Positions 38,649-47,864 of a stretch of DNA of 64,000 nt are shown here, piece after piece. The stretch is from the NCBI RefSeq assembly GCF_000186865.1, contig NW_008705562.1, positions 1,024,451-1,088,450 of the forward strand, in the 5' to 3' direction. Origin of the DNA: Aureococcus anophagefferens (lineage: Eukaryota > Sar > Pelagophyceae > Pelagomonadales > Pelagomonadaceae). Both the position numbers and the translations under genes were made by a program. Position 1 is the first letter of the stretch. Each line of letters starts with the position of its first letter. The notes beneath the pieces are model-generated. The model worked only from the letters and a program-made list of their open reading frames with translations, was not told the DNA's origin and ran no database searches.

Positions 38649-39431
38649 ATGGCGGCGAAGGAGCTCGACGCGACGTGGCTCGGCCTGCTGGGCCTGCGGG
38701 GCGACGGGCGCAAGGTGAGCGAGCACCGGCGCCTCGGCGTCGCCTGCGGCGTCGCGCGGAGCCGGTACGTCGACGGGTCCTGCGAGCTGACCATGGGCCT
38801 GACGCGCGTCGTCGCGCACGTCGCCGGGCCGCGCGAGGCGCCGCGGCGGTCCGACGAGGTGCACGACCGCGGCACGCTCGAGGTGACCGCGGCCGTCGCG
38901 CCGTTCGCGGCCGTCGGCGAGCGGAGCGGCGGCTCCCGCGACCGCGCGTCGCGCGAGCTCGCCGCGCACGTCGCCCGGGCCCTCGCGGGCGCCGTCGTCC
39001 TCGAGCGCTACCCGCGGTCGCGCGTCGACGTCCACGTCCACGTGCTCTGCGACGACGGCGGCGCGGCGTCGTGCGCCGTCAACGCCGCGAGCCTGGCCCT
39101 CGTCGACGCGGGCGTCTTCCTCCGCGACGTCGCCGCGGGCGCGACGGTCGCCGTGCACCAGAAGCGGCTCGTCTGGGACCCGACGCGCGACGAGCAGCGG
39201 GGCGCGTCGTCGCTCGACGTCGCCGTGCTGCCCCAGTTCGGCACGGTCCTCTCGGCGCACCTCGACGGCGAGGCGCTGCCCCAGGGCGAGCTCGGCGCGC
39301 TCACGGACGCCGCCGTCGCCGCCGCCTGCGAGATCGGCGACGCGCTCGCCGCGGAGGTCAAGGCGACCGTCGCGCACGCCGTCGACGTGGTAGCAGCGTC
39401 GGCGGCCGCCGCGCGGCGGGACAGCGCGTAA
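38649..39431 (+). CDS. RRP41: Exosome complex component RRP41 (RNase PH fold)
   Basis: A 260-residue protein matching the length of eukaryotic RRP41/EXOSC4. It has the family opening LLGLRGDGRKVSEHRRL, then VDGSCELTMGLTRVVAHVAGPREA and the paired RYPRSRVDVHVHVL with NAASLALVDAGVFLRD. RRP41 is one of six RNase PH-like subunits of the RNA exosome ring that guides RNA to the RRP44 nuclease in nucleus and cytosol; in eukaryotes the ring has lost phosphorolytic activity. The C-terminus is an Ala-rich helix. There is no intron. MTR3 and RRP46 are relatives but the D-G-R-x-x-x-E-x-R opening and the NAA-LALVDAG block suit RRP41 better. Confidence 0.88.
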   Translation: MAAKELDATWLGLLGLRGDGRKVSEHRRLGVACGVARSRYVDGSCELTMGLTRVVAHVAGPREAPRRSDEVHDRGTLEVTAAVAPFAAVGERSGGSRDRASRELAAHVARALAGAVVLERYPRSRVDVHVHVLCDDGGAASCAVNAASLALVDAGVFLRDVAAGATVAVHQKRLVWDPTRDEQRGASSLDVAVLPQFGTVLSAHLDGEALPQGELGALTDAAVAAACEIGDALAAEVKATVAHAVDVVAASAAAARRDSA

Positions 39432-39478
39432 GGGGGAGCTATGTTACGCCGCCGACGGCGCGGCGGGGGGGCGCGCGC

Positions 39479-40282
39479 TCACCTGTAGTGGTGCTCCGCG
39501 GCGAGGTTCTTCGCGATGGCGAACTCCCACTTGTCGCCGTTGTTGAGGAGCTTCTCCTTGTCGTAGATGAGCTCCTCGTGGGTCTCGGCCGTGAACTCGT
39601 AGTTGGGGCCCTCGACGATGGCGTCGACGGGGCAGGCCTCCTGGCAGTAGCCGCAGTAGATGCACTTCGTCATGTCGATGTCGTAGCGCGTCGTCTTCCG
39701 CGACCCGTCCGCGCGCGCCTCGGCCTCGATGGTGATGGCCTGGGCCGGGCACACGGCCTCGCAGAGCTTGCAGGCGATGCACCGCTCCTCGCCCGACGGG
39801 TACCGCCGGAGCGCGTGCTCGCCGCGGAACCGCGGGCTCAGCGGGCCCTTCTCGAAGGGGTAGTTGATCGTCACCTTCGGCTTCGAGACGACCTCGCCCG
39901 TGATCGCGATGCCGCGCCAGATGTCCGTGAGGAAGAGCACCTGGGGGGGGTGCGGGGTGACGCGCGGCCGACGTTTCGGTTTCGGGCGCGCGGGAGCGGG
40001 CGGCCGGCGCGCGCGCGGCNNNNNNNNNNNNNNNNNNNNNNNNNNNNNNNNNNNNNNNNNNNNNNNNNNNNNNNNNNNNNNNNNNGCCGGGCGCCGCACC
40101 CCGGCCATGCGGTCCCCGATCTCCTTCCACGACGTCGCCACGCCGCCGTACTCCGTTTCCGTGCTATCGTTCTTCTCCGGGACCTGGGAGAATGCCCGGG
40201 GCGCCGCCCACCGGTTCGCGCCCACCGCGGGCCGCGCGCACGCGGCGCGGGCGCTCAGCGCTGATCTGCGGAGGAGGAGCAT
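39479..40282 (-). CDS. NDUFS8: Mitochondrial complex I 23-kDa iron-sulfur subunit (two exons)
   Basis: Exon 1 is 40282-40100 and exon 2 is 39940-39479; the intron (40099-39941) begins GTGCGG, ends CCCCAG and contains the 66-base gap. Joined length is 214 residues, typical for the family. The first 35 residues ([20 protein letters not shown]) form a mitochondrial presequence. Exon 2 starts inside [10 protein letters not shown]. Two 4Fe-4S ferredoxin motifs are intact: C-x2-C-x2-C-x3-CP in [12 protein letters not shown] and [12 protein letters not shown]; they carry clusters N6a and N6b that pass electrons to ubiquinone in NADH dehydrogenase. The C-terminal AAEHHYR fits the family end. The start at 40282 is chosen for the presequence; the frame is open to 40336. 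Confidence 0.93.
   Translation of the reverse strand: MLLLRRSALSARAACARPAVGANRWAAPRAFSQVPEKNDSTETEYGGVATSWKEIGDRMAGVRRPXXXXXXXXXXXXXXXXXXXXXXXPRARRPPAPARPKPKRRPRVTPHPPQVLFLTDIWRGIAITGEVVSKPKVTINYPFEKGPLSPRFRGEHALRRYPSGEERCIACKLCEAVCPAQAITIEAEARADGSRKTTRYDIDMTKCIYCGYCQEACPVDAIVEGPNYEFTAETHEELIYDKEKLLNNGDKWEFAIAKNLAAEHHYR
40020..40085. other. Assembly gap
   Basis: 66 undetermined bases inside the intron of the complex I subunit gene, next to a long G run (39943-39950) and CG repeats. The coding sequence is not affected. Confidence 0.99.
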
Positions 40283-40435
40283 GTCCAAGCGATGGCCTGG
40301 AAATCGACCACCAGCGTTTTGGCAACTTTGCGCCACCGGACGTGAACGCGCGGCGCCTCGAACACCCTCTCGACGCGTCGCATGGGCCCCCTAGGCTCCC
40401 CCTCTCTTCAGACCCCGAAACAAACAAAAACAAAA

Positions 40436-42358
40436 TTACCCGTCGGCGCAGTAGCCGTCGTCGTCGTCGTCCTCCTCCTCCTCCTCCTCGACGGCCTCCT
40501 TCGGGTCCGGGACGGCCGCCGCGTCGCCGCCCGGGCCGTCCGCGTCGGCGACGGCGCCCTCGTACGCGCGGCCGAACTCGTTGGCCCGCGTCTTGTCGAC
40601 GCGGTACGTGTACCACTGGTAGAGGAAGATGAGGAACACGACGTCGTCGCGGAGCGTCATGAGCCGGTGCTTCAGCGGCATGTCGACGACGAACGCGAAC
40701 GCGTCGTCGATGAACGTGTTGAAGATCTTGTACGCGAAGGACTTGACGGGCAGGTGCGCGACGGACTGGAGCTTGTAGTTGATGTAGAGCTGGGGCGTCA
40801 TCATGACGAACCCGAAGTAGTACACCAGGTCCGCGAGCGACGACACGGCCCACGAGTAGTACGCCTTGTGCTTGTCGTGGACGAGCGAGTACCACGCGAC
40901 GCCGAAGAGGAGCGGGTAGGTCGCGAGGTAGAGGTGGCGCGACGCCTCGGCGTCGTACTTGGCCGTGGCCTTGGCCTTGGGCTGCTTCAGCGGCGCGGTC
41001 ACGAACGCCGGGTAGACCAGCAGTCCCGACCGCCGGAGCACGAGCGTCGGCTTCAGCACGCGCTGGATCTTGAAGAAGTCGCCGACCAGGGTCATGAAGA
41101 GGCCCAGGAGCACGATCTTCCCCGCCTCCGCGTCCTGGAGGTACAGGTACAGGATGAGGTCGCGCGCGAGGGCCCAGAGCAGCGTCGACGCCGACACGCC
41201 GTGGAACGTCTCCCGTCCCACGTAGAAGCCGACGTCCTCGGAGAACGCGCAGTAGTCCAGGCCCACGTGCAACACGGCGATGGCCTGGGACACGAAGTAC
41301 CGGAAGACGCGCGCGTCGGAGATCTGGTACCGCAGGTCGTCGACGTCGAGCTCCGGGAGCACCGTCTTCGCCATGCCCAAGAGCTGCGCCGCGACCGTCG
41401 CCCGCAGGCCGAAATGCAGGGGCCCGTGCGTCGCCACCGCGAAGCGCATGGTCGGGTCCGGGTGGCTCACGTTGCGGGACATGGGCCGCGCGTGCTTCTC
41501 GAGCACGAGCGTCTCGTCGAGGAACGCGGCGGGCATGTACGCGAGCGACCCCCGCCGCTCGCGGACGTCGAAGGCCACGCCCAGGTTCGGCAGGCCCTCG
41601 CGCGCGACCCGGCTCGGCAGGGCGCCGTCGCCGCCGACGTCCAGGAGCCGCAGCACGGGGGCGAAGGTCGTGAACTTCCAGTGCGGCCGGATCTGGTCCG
41701 CGTCCTCGTCCTCCTCGCGCTCGCCCTCCAGCAAGCTCCGCGGCCGGTCCCGCCGGCTCGCGACCTTGGCCGGCCGCGTGAGCTCGACGGAGCCGACGCA
41801 GTAGGCCGACGCCGCCAGCGTCGTGTCGTTTCTCGGCTCCCACGTCGCGTTACGCCGCGGCGGCGCGACGAAGACGTGCGCGTGGAGCACAGCGCCGCCG
41901 CGCGTCCGCACGGCGGCGGGCACGGGCACGGCGAAGGACGCGTCCAAAGTTGTAACGTTCCGCGCCGCGTAGACCGGCGCTTTCCCCCGCGACTCCTTGG
42001 GGTCGCCGGACATGGACGCGAAGACGAAGACGTCGACGGCGCCCGCGGCCCAGGGCCGCGCGCAGCGGCCCGCGGCGCGCTCGGCGTCGCCGCAGCTCGG
42101 CACGTGGCCGATGGTCCGCACGACGTGGCAGCAGAGCATCGCGTAGAAGATCAGGAACTTGACGAAGCCGCTCGCCATCTTGTCCGTGAAGGTGATCGTC
42201 GACCGCGCGAAGGCCGTCATCTGGTCGTCGACGGTGTCGAGCAGCGCGATCTCGTTGGACGTCGTCGTCGTGAGCGCGCTGGACGGCATTGCGTCGTCGT
42301 GCGGCGGCCAAGGCGCGGCGGCGTCGCCGCTGCTGGGCTCGCTGGGCTCGTCCATCAT
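40436..42358 (-). CDS. CLPTM1: CLPTM1-family multipass membrane protein
   Basis: A 640-residue protein, near the family's usual length. A membrane helix near residues 65-85 (FVKFLIFYAMLCCHVVRTIG) is followed by a large lumenal domain with family features (LAYMPAAFLDE, PTMRFAVATHGPLHF) and Asn-glycosylation sites (NVT, NAT, NDT, NVS). C-terminal helices follow, with the signature PQLYINYKLQSVAHLP and the DDVVFLIFLYQWYTYRVDKT block. The tail is very acidic (EEEEEEDDDDDG). CLPTM1 proteins are ER/Golgi membrane proteins; in animals they influence receptor surface delivery and lipid scrambling. I chose ATG 42358 because the preceding in-frame codon is TTG. The gene is convergent with no other gene; its 3' end faces the complex I gene's 5' side with 153 bp between. 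Confidence 0.93.
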   Translation of the reverse strand: MMDEPSEPSSGDAAAPWPPHDDAMPSSALTTTTSNEIALLDTVDDQMTAFARSTITFTDKMASGFVKFLIFYAMLCCHVVRTIGHVPSCGDAERAAGRCARPWAAGAVDVFVFASMSGDPKESRGKAPVYAARNVTTLDASFAVPVPAAVRTRGGAVLHAHVFVAPPRRNATWEPRNDTTLAASAYCVGSVELTRPAKVASRRDRPRSLLEGEREEDEDADQIRPHWKFTTFAPVLRLLDVGGDGALPSRVAREGLPNLGVAFDVRERRGSLAYMPAAFLDETLVLEKHARPMSRNVSHPDPTMRFAVATHGPLHFGLRATVAAQLLGMAKTVLPELDVDDLRYQISDARVFRYFVSQAIAVLHVGLDYCAFSEDVGFYVGRETFHGVSASTLLWALARDLILYLYLQDAEAGKIVLLGLFMTLVGDFFKIQRVLKPTLVLRRSGLLVYPAFVTAPLKQPKAKATAKYDAEASRHLYLATYPLLFGVAWYSLVHDKHKAYYSWAVSSLADLVYYFGFVMMTPQLYINYKLQSVAHLPVKSFAYKIFNTFIDDAFAFVVDMPLKHRLMTLRDDVVFLIFLYQWYTYRVDKTRANEFGRAYEGAVADADGPGGDAAAVPDPKEAVEEEEEEDDDDDGYCADG

Positions 42359-42729
42359 TGCCAAAGAGCTTTGCGAGTCGCTATGGGGGGTCTTGCTCCG
42401 GCGACGGCGTCCGATGGCCGACGCGTCGGACGCCCGAACGTGCGGTTTTTGGCTAGCGGCCAGGGACGCCCGGTGGCTATACGTGACAAAAACAAGCGCT
42501 CGGATTGGGACGAATGGCTAGCCGTTTCGCTGGCTTGAGTACCAAACACGTACGCGCGGGCCGGGAGCGGAGACCTCTGAGCCCAAGCTTCCGACGCACG
42601 GCAGCCCGCTCTGGTGGTCGGAGTGGCCTTCCATGACCCCTAGGCGTAAGCCTGACCGTCGGTGCCCCCATCGGAGGTGGTTCTGGCGTCGACCAAATTC
42701 CACCGCGCGGGCCTCGTCTCCGCGGGGCT

Positions 42730-43020
42730 GCCGCGGCGTACACGTAGTGCCGGTGGATTCGGTCGCGCCAGAGGCAGCTCCCGTGCTCCGTGGCGCGGAA
42801 GAACTCGATTCGGGGCGTCTTGCCAGGTACCTTCGGCACGTAGCCGATGGCGGCCATGAGCTTGTCGAACTCGGGGCCCATGAGGGCCCTCTCGTGCTTG
42901 TGGTAATTTTCTTCGGCGAGCCACTCGGCCTTGGCGATGGCGTGAGAGAAAGGGACTCCGGCTCGATCCGTCGGGAGAGAGATCCATCGCCCGAGCCTGA
43001 GGAGGGCCCGCCGGCGAGGT
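42730..43020 (-). pseudogene. Coding remnant of an unrecognised protein
   Basis: The minus strand reads about 97 codons with G/C third positions and good protein character (LLRLGRWISLPTDRAGVPFS, AIAKAEWLAEENYHKHERAL, GPEFDKLMAAIGYVPKVPGK, RIEFFRATEHGSCLWRDRI), then decays into Arg/Pro-rich sequence after HYVYAAAA. There is no clear start or stop that would make a whole gene. I do not recognise the family. It could be an exon of an unresolved gene or a relic. Confidence 0.45.
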
Positions 43021-43052
43021 ATCCGCTGGGCACCCGTGGGCGCCCGCCCCTA

Positions 43053-43330
43053 ATGCGAGCGGGCTCAGTGCCTAAGCAGAAGGGCGAGAAGTACTACACC
43101 GTCCTCAAGGCCAAGGGGGAAGACCAGGAGGCCCGCGACATTCTTCTCATCGTCCTGGCCAAGCACGACGAAGTCCGCCGGCCCTACGGACAGGGCTTCA
43201 AGAAGTTCGCGGCGTCCGAGTTCAGCCGGTCGCACGGGCCAATTCGTCTTCAAGGGCGACAAGCTCCTCGCGGACGCGACGACGCGCGCGTGCGCCGCCG
43301 CGGAGTTTGGGGGGGGGGGCGACGCCGCAG
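43053..43330 (+). pseudogene. Coding remnant with frameshift, divergent from the previous one
   Basis: From ATG 43053 the plus strand reads EKYYTVLKAKGEDQEARDIL and VLAKHDEVRRPYGQGFKKFA, then at about 43235 the protein-like signal passes to another frame (QFVFKGDKLLADATTRACAA) and ends in a run of G at 43311-43320. Codon use is typical of real genes here. The break suggests a decayed copy; the family is not recognised. Confidence 0.45.
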
Positions 43331-43453
43331 GAGTCCAGGGCGGCCCTCGGTAACTTGCCATCAAGTTGATGCTCGTCTTCGGCGAGCGGAAGCTTATGGA
43401 GGCCTAACCAGCGCAGCAAAGGAGGCCTTCTAACCAGCGCAGCTAAAACAACC

Positions 43454-45115
43454 ATGGACGCCTCTCGCCGCTCCCAGCTCGTCGCCATGGAGGAGGAGCA
43501 GAAGCACGACGACGCGCAGCCCGCGCCGCCGCCGCCGCCGCAGCCCAGCGCGCCGACCCTCGCGTCGTGCCTCGCGCTGCTCGCGGGCGCCAGCGACGAG
43601 CACAAGGTCGCGGGCCTGCTGCTCCTGGCGCGCCAGGACGGCGCGGCGCTCGCGAGCGTCGCGGCGGACGTGTCCGCGAAGCTCGCGGGCTTCCTCGCGC
43701 GGCTCCTGCGCACCGGCGGCGACGGCGACGCGTTGACGGCCGCGCAGCGCGCGGGCCTCCACGTGACCGCGAAGCTCGCGTCCAGCGCCGACGGCGCGCG
43801 GGCCGCGCTCCGCGCCGACGTGCTGCCCGCGGTGGGCGAGCTCGCGGGCCGGGCCGCGGACGCGGCGACGGTCGCGGAGCGCGGCGACGGCGGCGGCGGC
43901 GACGGCGGCGACGGCGAGGCGGACGGCGGCGACGCGGACGGCGCGGACGGCGCGAGCGCCGCGACGGACGGCGCGGACGGCGCCGCGGCGGTCGGCTGCC
44001 TGGCGGCGCTCGTCGCCGGCGACCCGGAGGCCCTCGCGGCGTCGGGCGTCCACGGGTCGTCCGTCGTCGCGCTCGCGGCGGCGAGCGACGACGGCGGCTG
44101 GGCGGACGTCGCGGCGCTGCTGCGCGTCGCCGCGGCGGGCGGCCTCCTGGGCACGCCCGAGCTCGCGCGCGTCGCGGCGCTCGCCGAGGCCGTGCGCGGC
44201 GACGCGCGGTTCTGGGCCCGCGAGGCGCGCCTCATCGAGGCGGCGGCGCTCGGCGCGAGCACGCTCGCGGGCCCCGCGCGGCCGGCCGCGCTGAGCTCCG
44301 AGAGCGCGGCGGCGCTCGGCGCCGCGCGGGCGGCGGTCTGCGCGGCGCTGCCGCGCCTGCTCCTTCGGGGCGGCGCGGCGGAGGCGGACCGGGACGCGGC
44401 GCTCGGCGCGGCCGCCGTCGCCGCGGCGGGCTTCGGCGACGACTGGCTCGCGGAGAAGGAGGGCGCCGTGCTCCGCCTCGTCGCGCGGTCCGCGGCCGCG
44501 GAGGCGCGGCTCGCGCTCGACGAGGCCGTCGCGCTCTTCGAGGCCGACGCGGCCTGGGCCTCCGGGCGCCTCGAGCGCGCGGCGAACGTCGCGCCGCTGT
44601 GCCTGGGCCTCCTCGAGCGCCTCGCGCGGACGCTCGTCGGCGAGCGCGGCGGCGACTCGGGCAGCGACGACGACAGCGACGGCGGCGGCGGCGACCTCGC
44701 GGCGCGCTGCGCGCCGGACGCGCTCCTCGACGTGCGGGCCGCGCTCTACGACGCCGCCGACGCGGCGCTGGGCTTCGCCGTCGAGGCGCGGCTCCTCCGC
44801 GACGCGCTCGCGTCGGGCGTGCGGCCCCGCGACGCCAAGGGCGACGCGGCGCTCGCCTTCGCGCTCGGCCTCTGCCGCGCGGCCTTCTCCTTCCTGGGCC
44901 TCCTCGCGGCGGAGGACGAGGACGGCGGCGGCGCGGGCGACGACCTCTCGCTCCGCGCGCGGCTCGACGACCTCCGGCCCTTCGTCGCCGACCTCATCGC
45001 CCTCGACCGCGCGCCGCCCCTCGCGCCGGCCGCGGCCGCGCCCGCGGCGGCGCCCGCGGGCGACTCCGACGACGGCCCCGACTCCGACGACGACGACATG
45101 GACTTTGGCACCTAA
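43454..45115 (+). CDS. Neurochondrin-like armadillo-repeat protein
   Basis: A 553-residue, Ala/Asp/Gly-rich helical protein. The opening LASCLALLAGASDEHKVAGLLLLARQ matches the neurochondrin N-terminal signature (a CL-x-LL helix and a D-E-K-x-A-x-LL helix), and the remainder is a run of HEAT/ARM-like helices (ARLLRTG, GELAGRAADAAT, LLERLARTLVGERG). Acidic low-complexity inserts (GDGGGGDGGDGEADGGDADG; GSDDDSDGGGGD) sit between helices and the C-terminus ends DSDDDDMDFGT. Neurochondrin is conserved in eukaryotes; animal forms bind signalling proteins and SMN, but a role in algae is not known. Met12 is an alternative start. The length is shorter than the human protein (about 730). Confidence 0.7.
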   Translation: MDASRRSQLVAMEEEQKHDDAQPAPPPPPQPSAPTLASCLALLAGASDEHKVAGLLLLARQDGAALASVAADVSAKLAGFLARLLRTGGDGDALTAAQRAGLHVTAKLASSADGARAALRADVLPAVGELAGRAADAATVAERGDGGGGDGGDGEADGGDADGADGASAATDGADGAAAVGCLAALVAGDPEALAASGVHGSSVVALAAASDDGGWADVAALLRVAAAGGLLGTPELARVAALAEAVRGDARFWAREARLIEAAALGASTLAGPARPAALSSESAAALGAARAAVCAALPRLLLRGGAAEADRDAALGAAAVAAAGFGDDWLAEKEGAVLRLVARSAAAEARLALDEAVALFEADAAWASGRLERAANVAPLCLGLLERLARTLVGERGGDSGSDDDSDGGGGDLAARCAPDALLDVRAALYDAADAALGFAVEARLLRDALASGVRPRDAKGDAALAFALGLCRAAFSFLGLLAAEDEDGGGAGDDLSLRARLDDLRPFVADLIALDRAPPLAPAAAAPAAAPAGDSDDGPDSDDDDMDFGT

Positions 45116-45364
45116 GTCGCTTCGACCGCGAGCTTGCCTTTCGACGCCGGGTGGAGCAACGTTGGTGCAAGTTGAACCTCAACTTCGCTCGTTGATTGAT
45201 CGTATGTGCTGGTTGCTACTTCCGTCGCCGTCGCTGCGCGAGCATAAGTAGCTCGCACGCCCGCGTCAAACTTCTAGCCGCAGCGCGCGTCGGAGCTCTC
45301 GGAGATCCAGTTGCAAGAATTTCTTGGGCTTGCCGTTGGCGTCCCAGCTCTCGCCGTCGCAGCG

Positions 45365-46225
45365 ATGAACGCCTATGCGACGCTGAAGCAGTTCGGCCTG
45401 CCGGCCGTCGCCGGGTCGCTGGCCGTCTGCGTGAGCCACCCGCTCGAGCTGACGAAGGTGCGGCTCCAGCTCGACAACGAGCTCCAGGCGCGCGGCTCCG
45501 CGGGCCGCTACGGCGGCTGGCTCGACTGCGTGCGCGAGTCCTGGCGGGCCGGCGGCGTCGGCAACCTGTGGTCCGGCCTGCGCTTCGGCGTCGCGCGCGA
45601 GTTCGCCTTCAACTGCGCGCGCATCGGCTCCTTCGAGCCCGCGCTCGCGGTCGTCGGGCACCCGATGGCCGCGGGCTTTCTCTGCGGGTCGCTCGGCGGC
45701 TGCGTGGCGAACCCCGTCGAGGTGCTCAAGGTGCGCTTCCAGGCCCTCGGCGGCGCGACGGGCCACCAGCACGCCGCGTTCTCGAACGCGGGCTTCTGGG
45801 CGTCGCTCCGGCGCCTCGTCGCCGACGAGGGCTGGCGCGCGTGCGCCAAGGGCCTCGGCGTGTCGACGCTCCGCGGCGCGCTCGGCCCGGGCACGCAGCT
45901 GCCGGCCTACTACGAGCTGAAGCGGCGCTGCGCCGCCGCGGGCCTCGACGCGGACTCGCCGGCCGTCCACGGGTGTTGCTCCGCGGCGTCCGCGGGCGTG
46001 TCCATCGCGTTCTGCAACCCGGCGGACGTCGTCCGCACGCGCGTCTACAACGGGCCCGCGGGCAACGCGCGCTACGCCGACGCCGTCGACGCCTTCCGCA
46101 AGATCCTCGCCGCGGAGGGGCCGACGGCGTTCTACAAGGGCGCGGGCTCCCACTTCCTCCGCCTCGGGCCCCACATGGTCCTCGTCTTCGTCATCTTGGA
46201 GCAGCTCCGCCTCGTAGCGCCCTAA
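45365..46225 (+). CDS. Mitochondrial carrier (SLC25), dicarboxylate/oxaloacetate-carrier-like
   Basis: A 286-residue protein from ATG 45365, the standard carrier length. Three homologous units each carry the carrier signature: HPLELTKVRLQ (about residue 24), NPVEVLKVRFQ (about 120) and NPADVVRTRVY (about 218), each followed by helices and G-x-x-x-G motifs. The segment LQLDNELQARGS after the first signature resembles the SLC25A34/35 and yeast Oac1 branch (LQLQGELQARG type), so a dicarboxylate or oxaloacetate substrate is plausible. It sits in the inner mitochondrial membrane. The frame is open upstream to 45311, but only with TTG. The upstream 250 bp has no other gene. Confidence 0.88.
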   Translation: MNAYATLKQFGLPAVAGSLAVCVSHPLELTKVRLQLDNELQARGSAGRYGGWLDCVRESWRAGGVGNLWSGLRFGVAREFAFNCARIGSFEPALAVVGHPMAAGFLCGSLGGCVANPVEVLKVRFQALGGATGHQHAAFSNAGFWASLRRLVADEGWRACAKGLGVSTLRGALGPGTQLPAYYELKRRCAAAGLDADSPAVHGCCSAASAGVSIAFCNPADVVRTRVYNGPAGNARYADAVDAFRKILAAEGPTAFYKGAGSHFLRLGPHMVLVFVILEQLRLVAP

Positions 46226-46264
46226 GGGCTGTTTTTCTTCGATGCGAACGGGGACGTTAGGAGC

Positions 46265-47794
46265 TCAGCTGCCCCGGCGCTTCTTCTTCCGCGGGGGCCC
46301 GCGGTGCCGCGCCGCGCGGTCGAGGTCCTTCGCGGCCTTGCGCCGCCGCGAGTTCGGGTCGGCCTTGGGCGCGTGGGAGCCGCCGGGCTGGTAGGCCTTT
46401 TTGTCCGAGGAGAGCTCGTGGAGGGGCTCGCCGTTGGCGATGGCGCGCGATATGGCCGCGGCGAGGACGCGGTCGGGCTTGGCGACGAGCGCGGTGACGA
46501 CGCCCTTGGAGCCCGCGCGCGCGGTGCGGCCCGCGCGGTGGATGTAGTCGACGGAGTTGCGCGGGAAGTCGAACATGACGACGCGGGGCACGTCGGGCAC
46601 GTCGAGGCCCCGCGCGGCCAGGTCCGTGCAGACGAGCGTCGCCGCGCCGCCGGCGGCCGCCGCGGCGCGAAAGTCCGCGAGCGACGCCTCCCGCTCCAGC
46701 GAGTTCATCTCGCCGTGGTAGCAGAAGAGGTCGCCGTCGCCGCCGCGCTCGCGCAGGCCGTGCTCGACGGCGCGGCAGGCGCCCACGGTGTTGCAGAAGA
46801 CGAGCGCCGCGCCCTTGCCGCCCTGTAAAGAAGTCGAAAGGGCCGCGAGCTTGTCCTTGCCGACGACGTCGACGGTGTCCAACCGCGCCGTCGCGATGGC
46901 GCGGTGGAGCTGGGACGACTCGACGAACCCGAGCTCCGGGAGGAAGGCCCAGTTCTCCGCGCGCGCGCCCCTGGGGCCGAGCGCCTTGTTGACGGCTTTC
47001 GTCATCGTCGCCGTCGTCGCGACGAGCTGCGCGGGCTTGGCGTCGCCGCCCTCGGCCTTGGCGCGGCTCTTGGCGATGCGCTTCGTCGCCTTGAGGATCT
47101 TCTCGAGGTCCGCGCCGAAGCCCTGGCTCAGCATCGTGTCGACCTCGTCGACGACGACGGTCGACACGCGCGACACGTGGACGTCGCCGAGCTCCCAGAG
47201 CTTCACGAAGCGGCCCGGCGTCGCAACCAGAATATCGTAGGGGGCGCTGCCGAGCTTCGCGCGCTGCTTGCCGACGCCGTCGCTGCCGCCGAAGCAGCCC
47301 CGGCACGACGCCTTGCAGACGTGCGCGACGGATTTCGCGACCTGGAGCACCTGCGCCGCGAGCTCGCGCGTGGGCACGAGCACGACGGCCCGCGGCCGCC
47401 GCGGCTGGCGCAGGTCGCCGAGGCCGTCGCCGGCGCTCAGGGCCGCGAACTCCTCGGCCTTGAGCCGGCTCAGGACCGGCAGCAGGTACGCGAGCGTCTT
47501 CCCGCTCCCCGTCTCGGCCGCGAACATGACGTCCTCGCGCCCGAGCACGCGCGGGATCGCGAGCTTCTGGATCTCCGACGGCGCCGTGAGCTCCAGCGTC
47601 TCCACGGCGTCGACGAGGCCCTCGTAGAGCCCGAGGGCGCCCCAGCCCTCGCGCTGGATCTCCGACGCCGCCAGCGACCGCAGGGGCGCCGCGGGCCGCG
47701 TCGACGCCTTGAGCGACGACGCGAGGCCACCGCGGAGGCCCGGGACGGACCGCAGCGCGCGGACGCACGCGAGCATGGCGAGGAAGAGCCGCAT
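46265..47794 (-). CDS. DEAD-box RNA helicase with DEVD motif, organelle-targeted by appearance
   Basis: A 509-residue protein from ATG 47794 (Met at 47776 also possible). The first 45 residues are hydrophobic and Arg-rich without acids (MLACVRALRSVPGLRGGLAS), suiting a mitochondrial or plastid presequence. Helicase motifs follow: Q-motif-like TAPSEIQKLAIPR, AETGSGKT (about 92-99), PTRELA (about 137), TPGR (about 192), DEVD in place of DEAD (about 213), TAT in place of SAT (about 258), ARGLD (about 398) and HRAGRTAR (about 418). The tail is strongly basic (RRKAAKDLDRAARHRGPPRK). It should unwind short RNA duplexes, for instance in organelle ribosome assembly, but this is inferred. It is divergent from the next gene with only 70 bp between. 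Confidence 0.88.
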   Translation of the reverse strand: MRLFLAMLACVRALRSVPGLRGGLASSLKASTRPAAPLRSLAASEIQREGWGALGLYEGLVDAVETLELTAPSEIQKLAIPRVLGREDVMFAAETGSGKTLAYLLPVLSRLKAEEFAALSAGDGLGDLRQPRRPRAVVLVPTRELAAQVLQVAKSVAHVCKASCRGCFGGSDGVGKQRAKLGSAPYDILVATPGRFVKLWELGDVHVSRVSTVVVDEVDTMLSQGFGADLEKILKATKRIAKSRAKAEGGDAKPAQLVATTATMTKAVNKALGPRGARAENWAFLPELGFVESSQLHRAIATARLDTVDVVGKDKLAALSTSLQGGKGAALVFCNTVGACRAVEHGLRERGGDGDLFCYHGEMNSLEREASLADFRAAAAAGGAATLVCTDLAARGLDVPDVPRVVMFDFPRNSVDYIHRAGRTARAGSKGVVTALVAKPDRVLAAAISRAIANGEPLHELSSDKKAYQPGGSHAPKADPNSRRRKAAKDLDRAARHRGPPRKKKRRGS

Positions 47795-47864
47795 CAACAG
47801 CGCGCAGGCGATGAGCTCTCTTCGGCAAGCTTCCGCAACTACTAGTAGAATTCGTCGGCACTGC

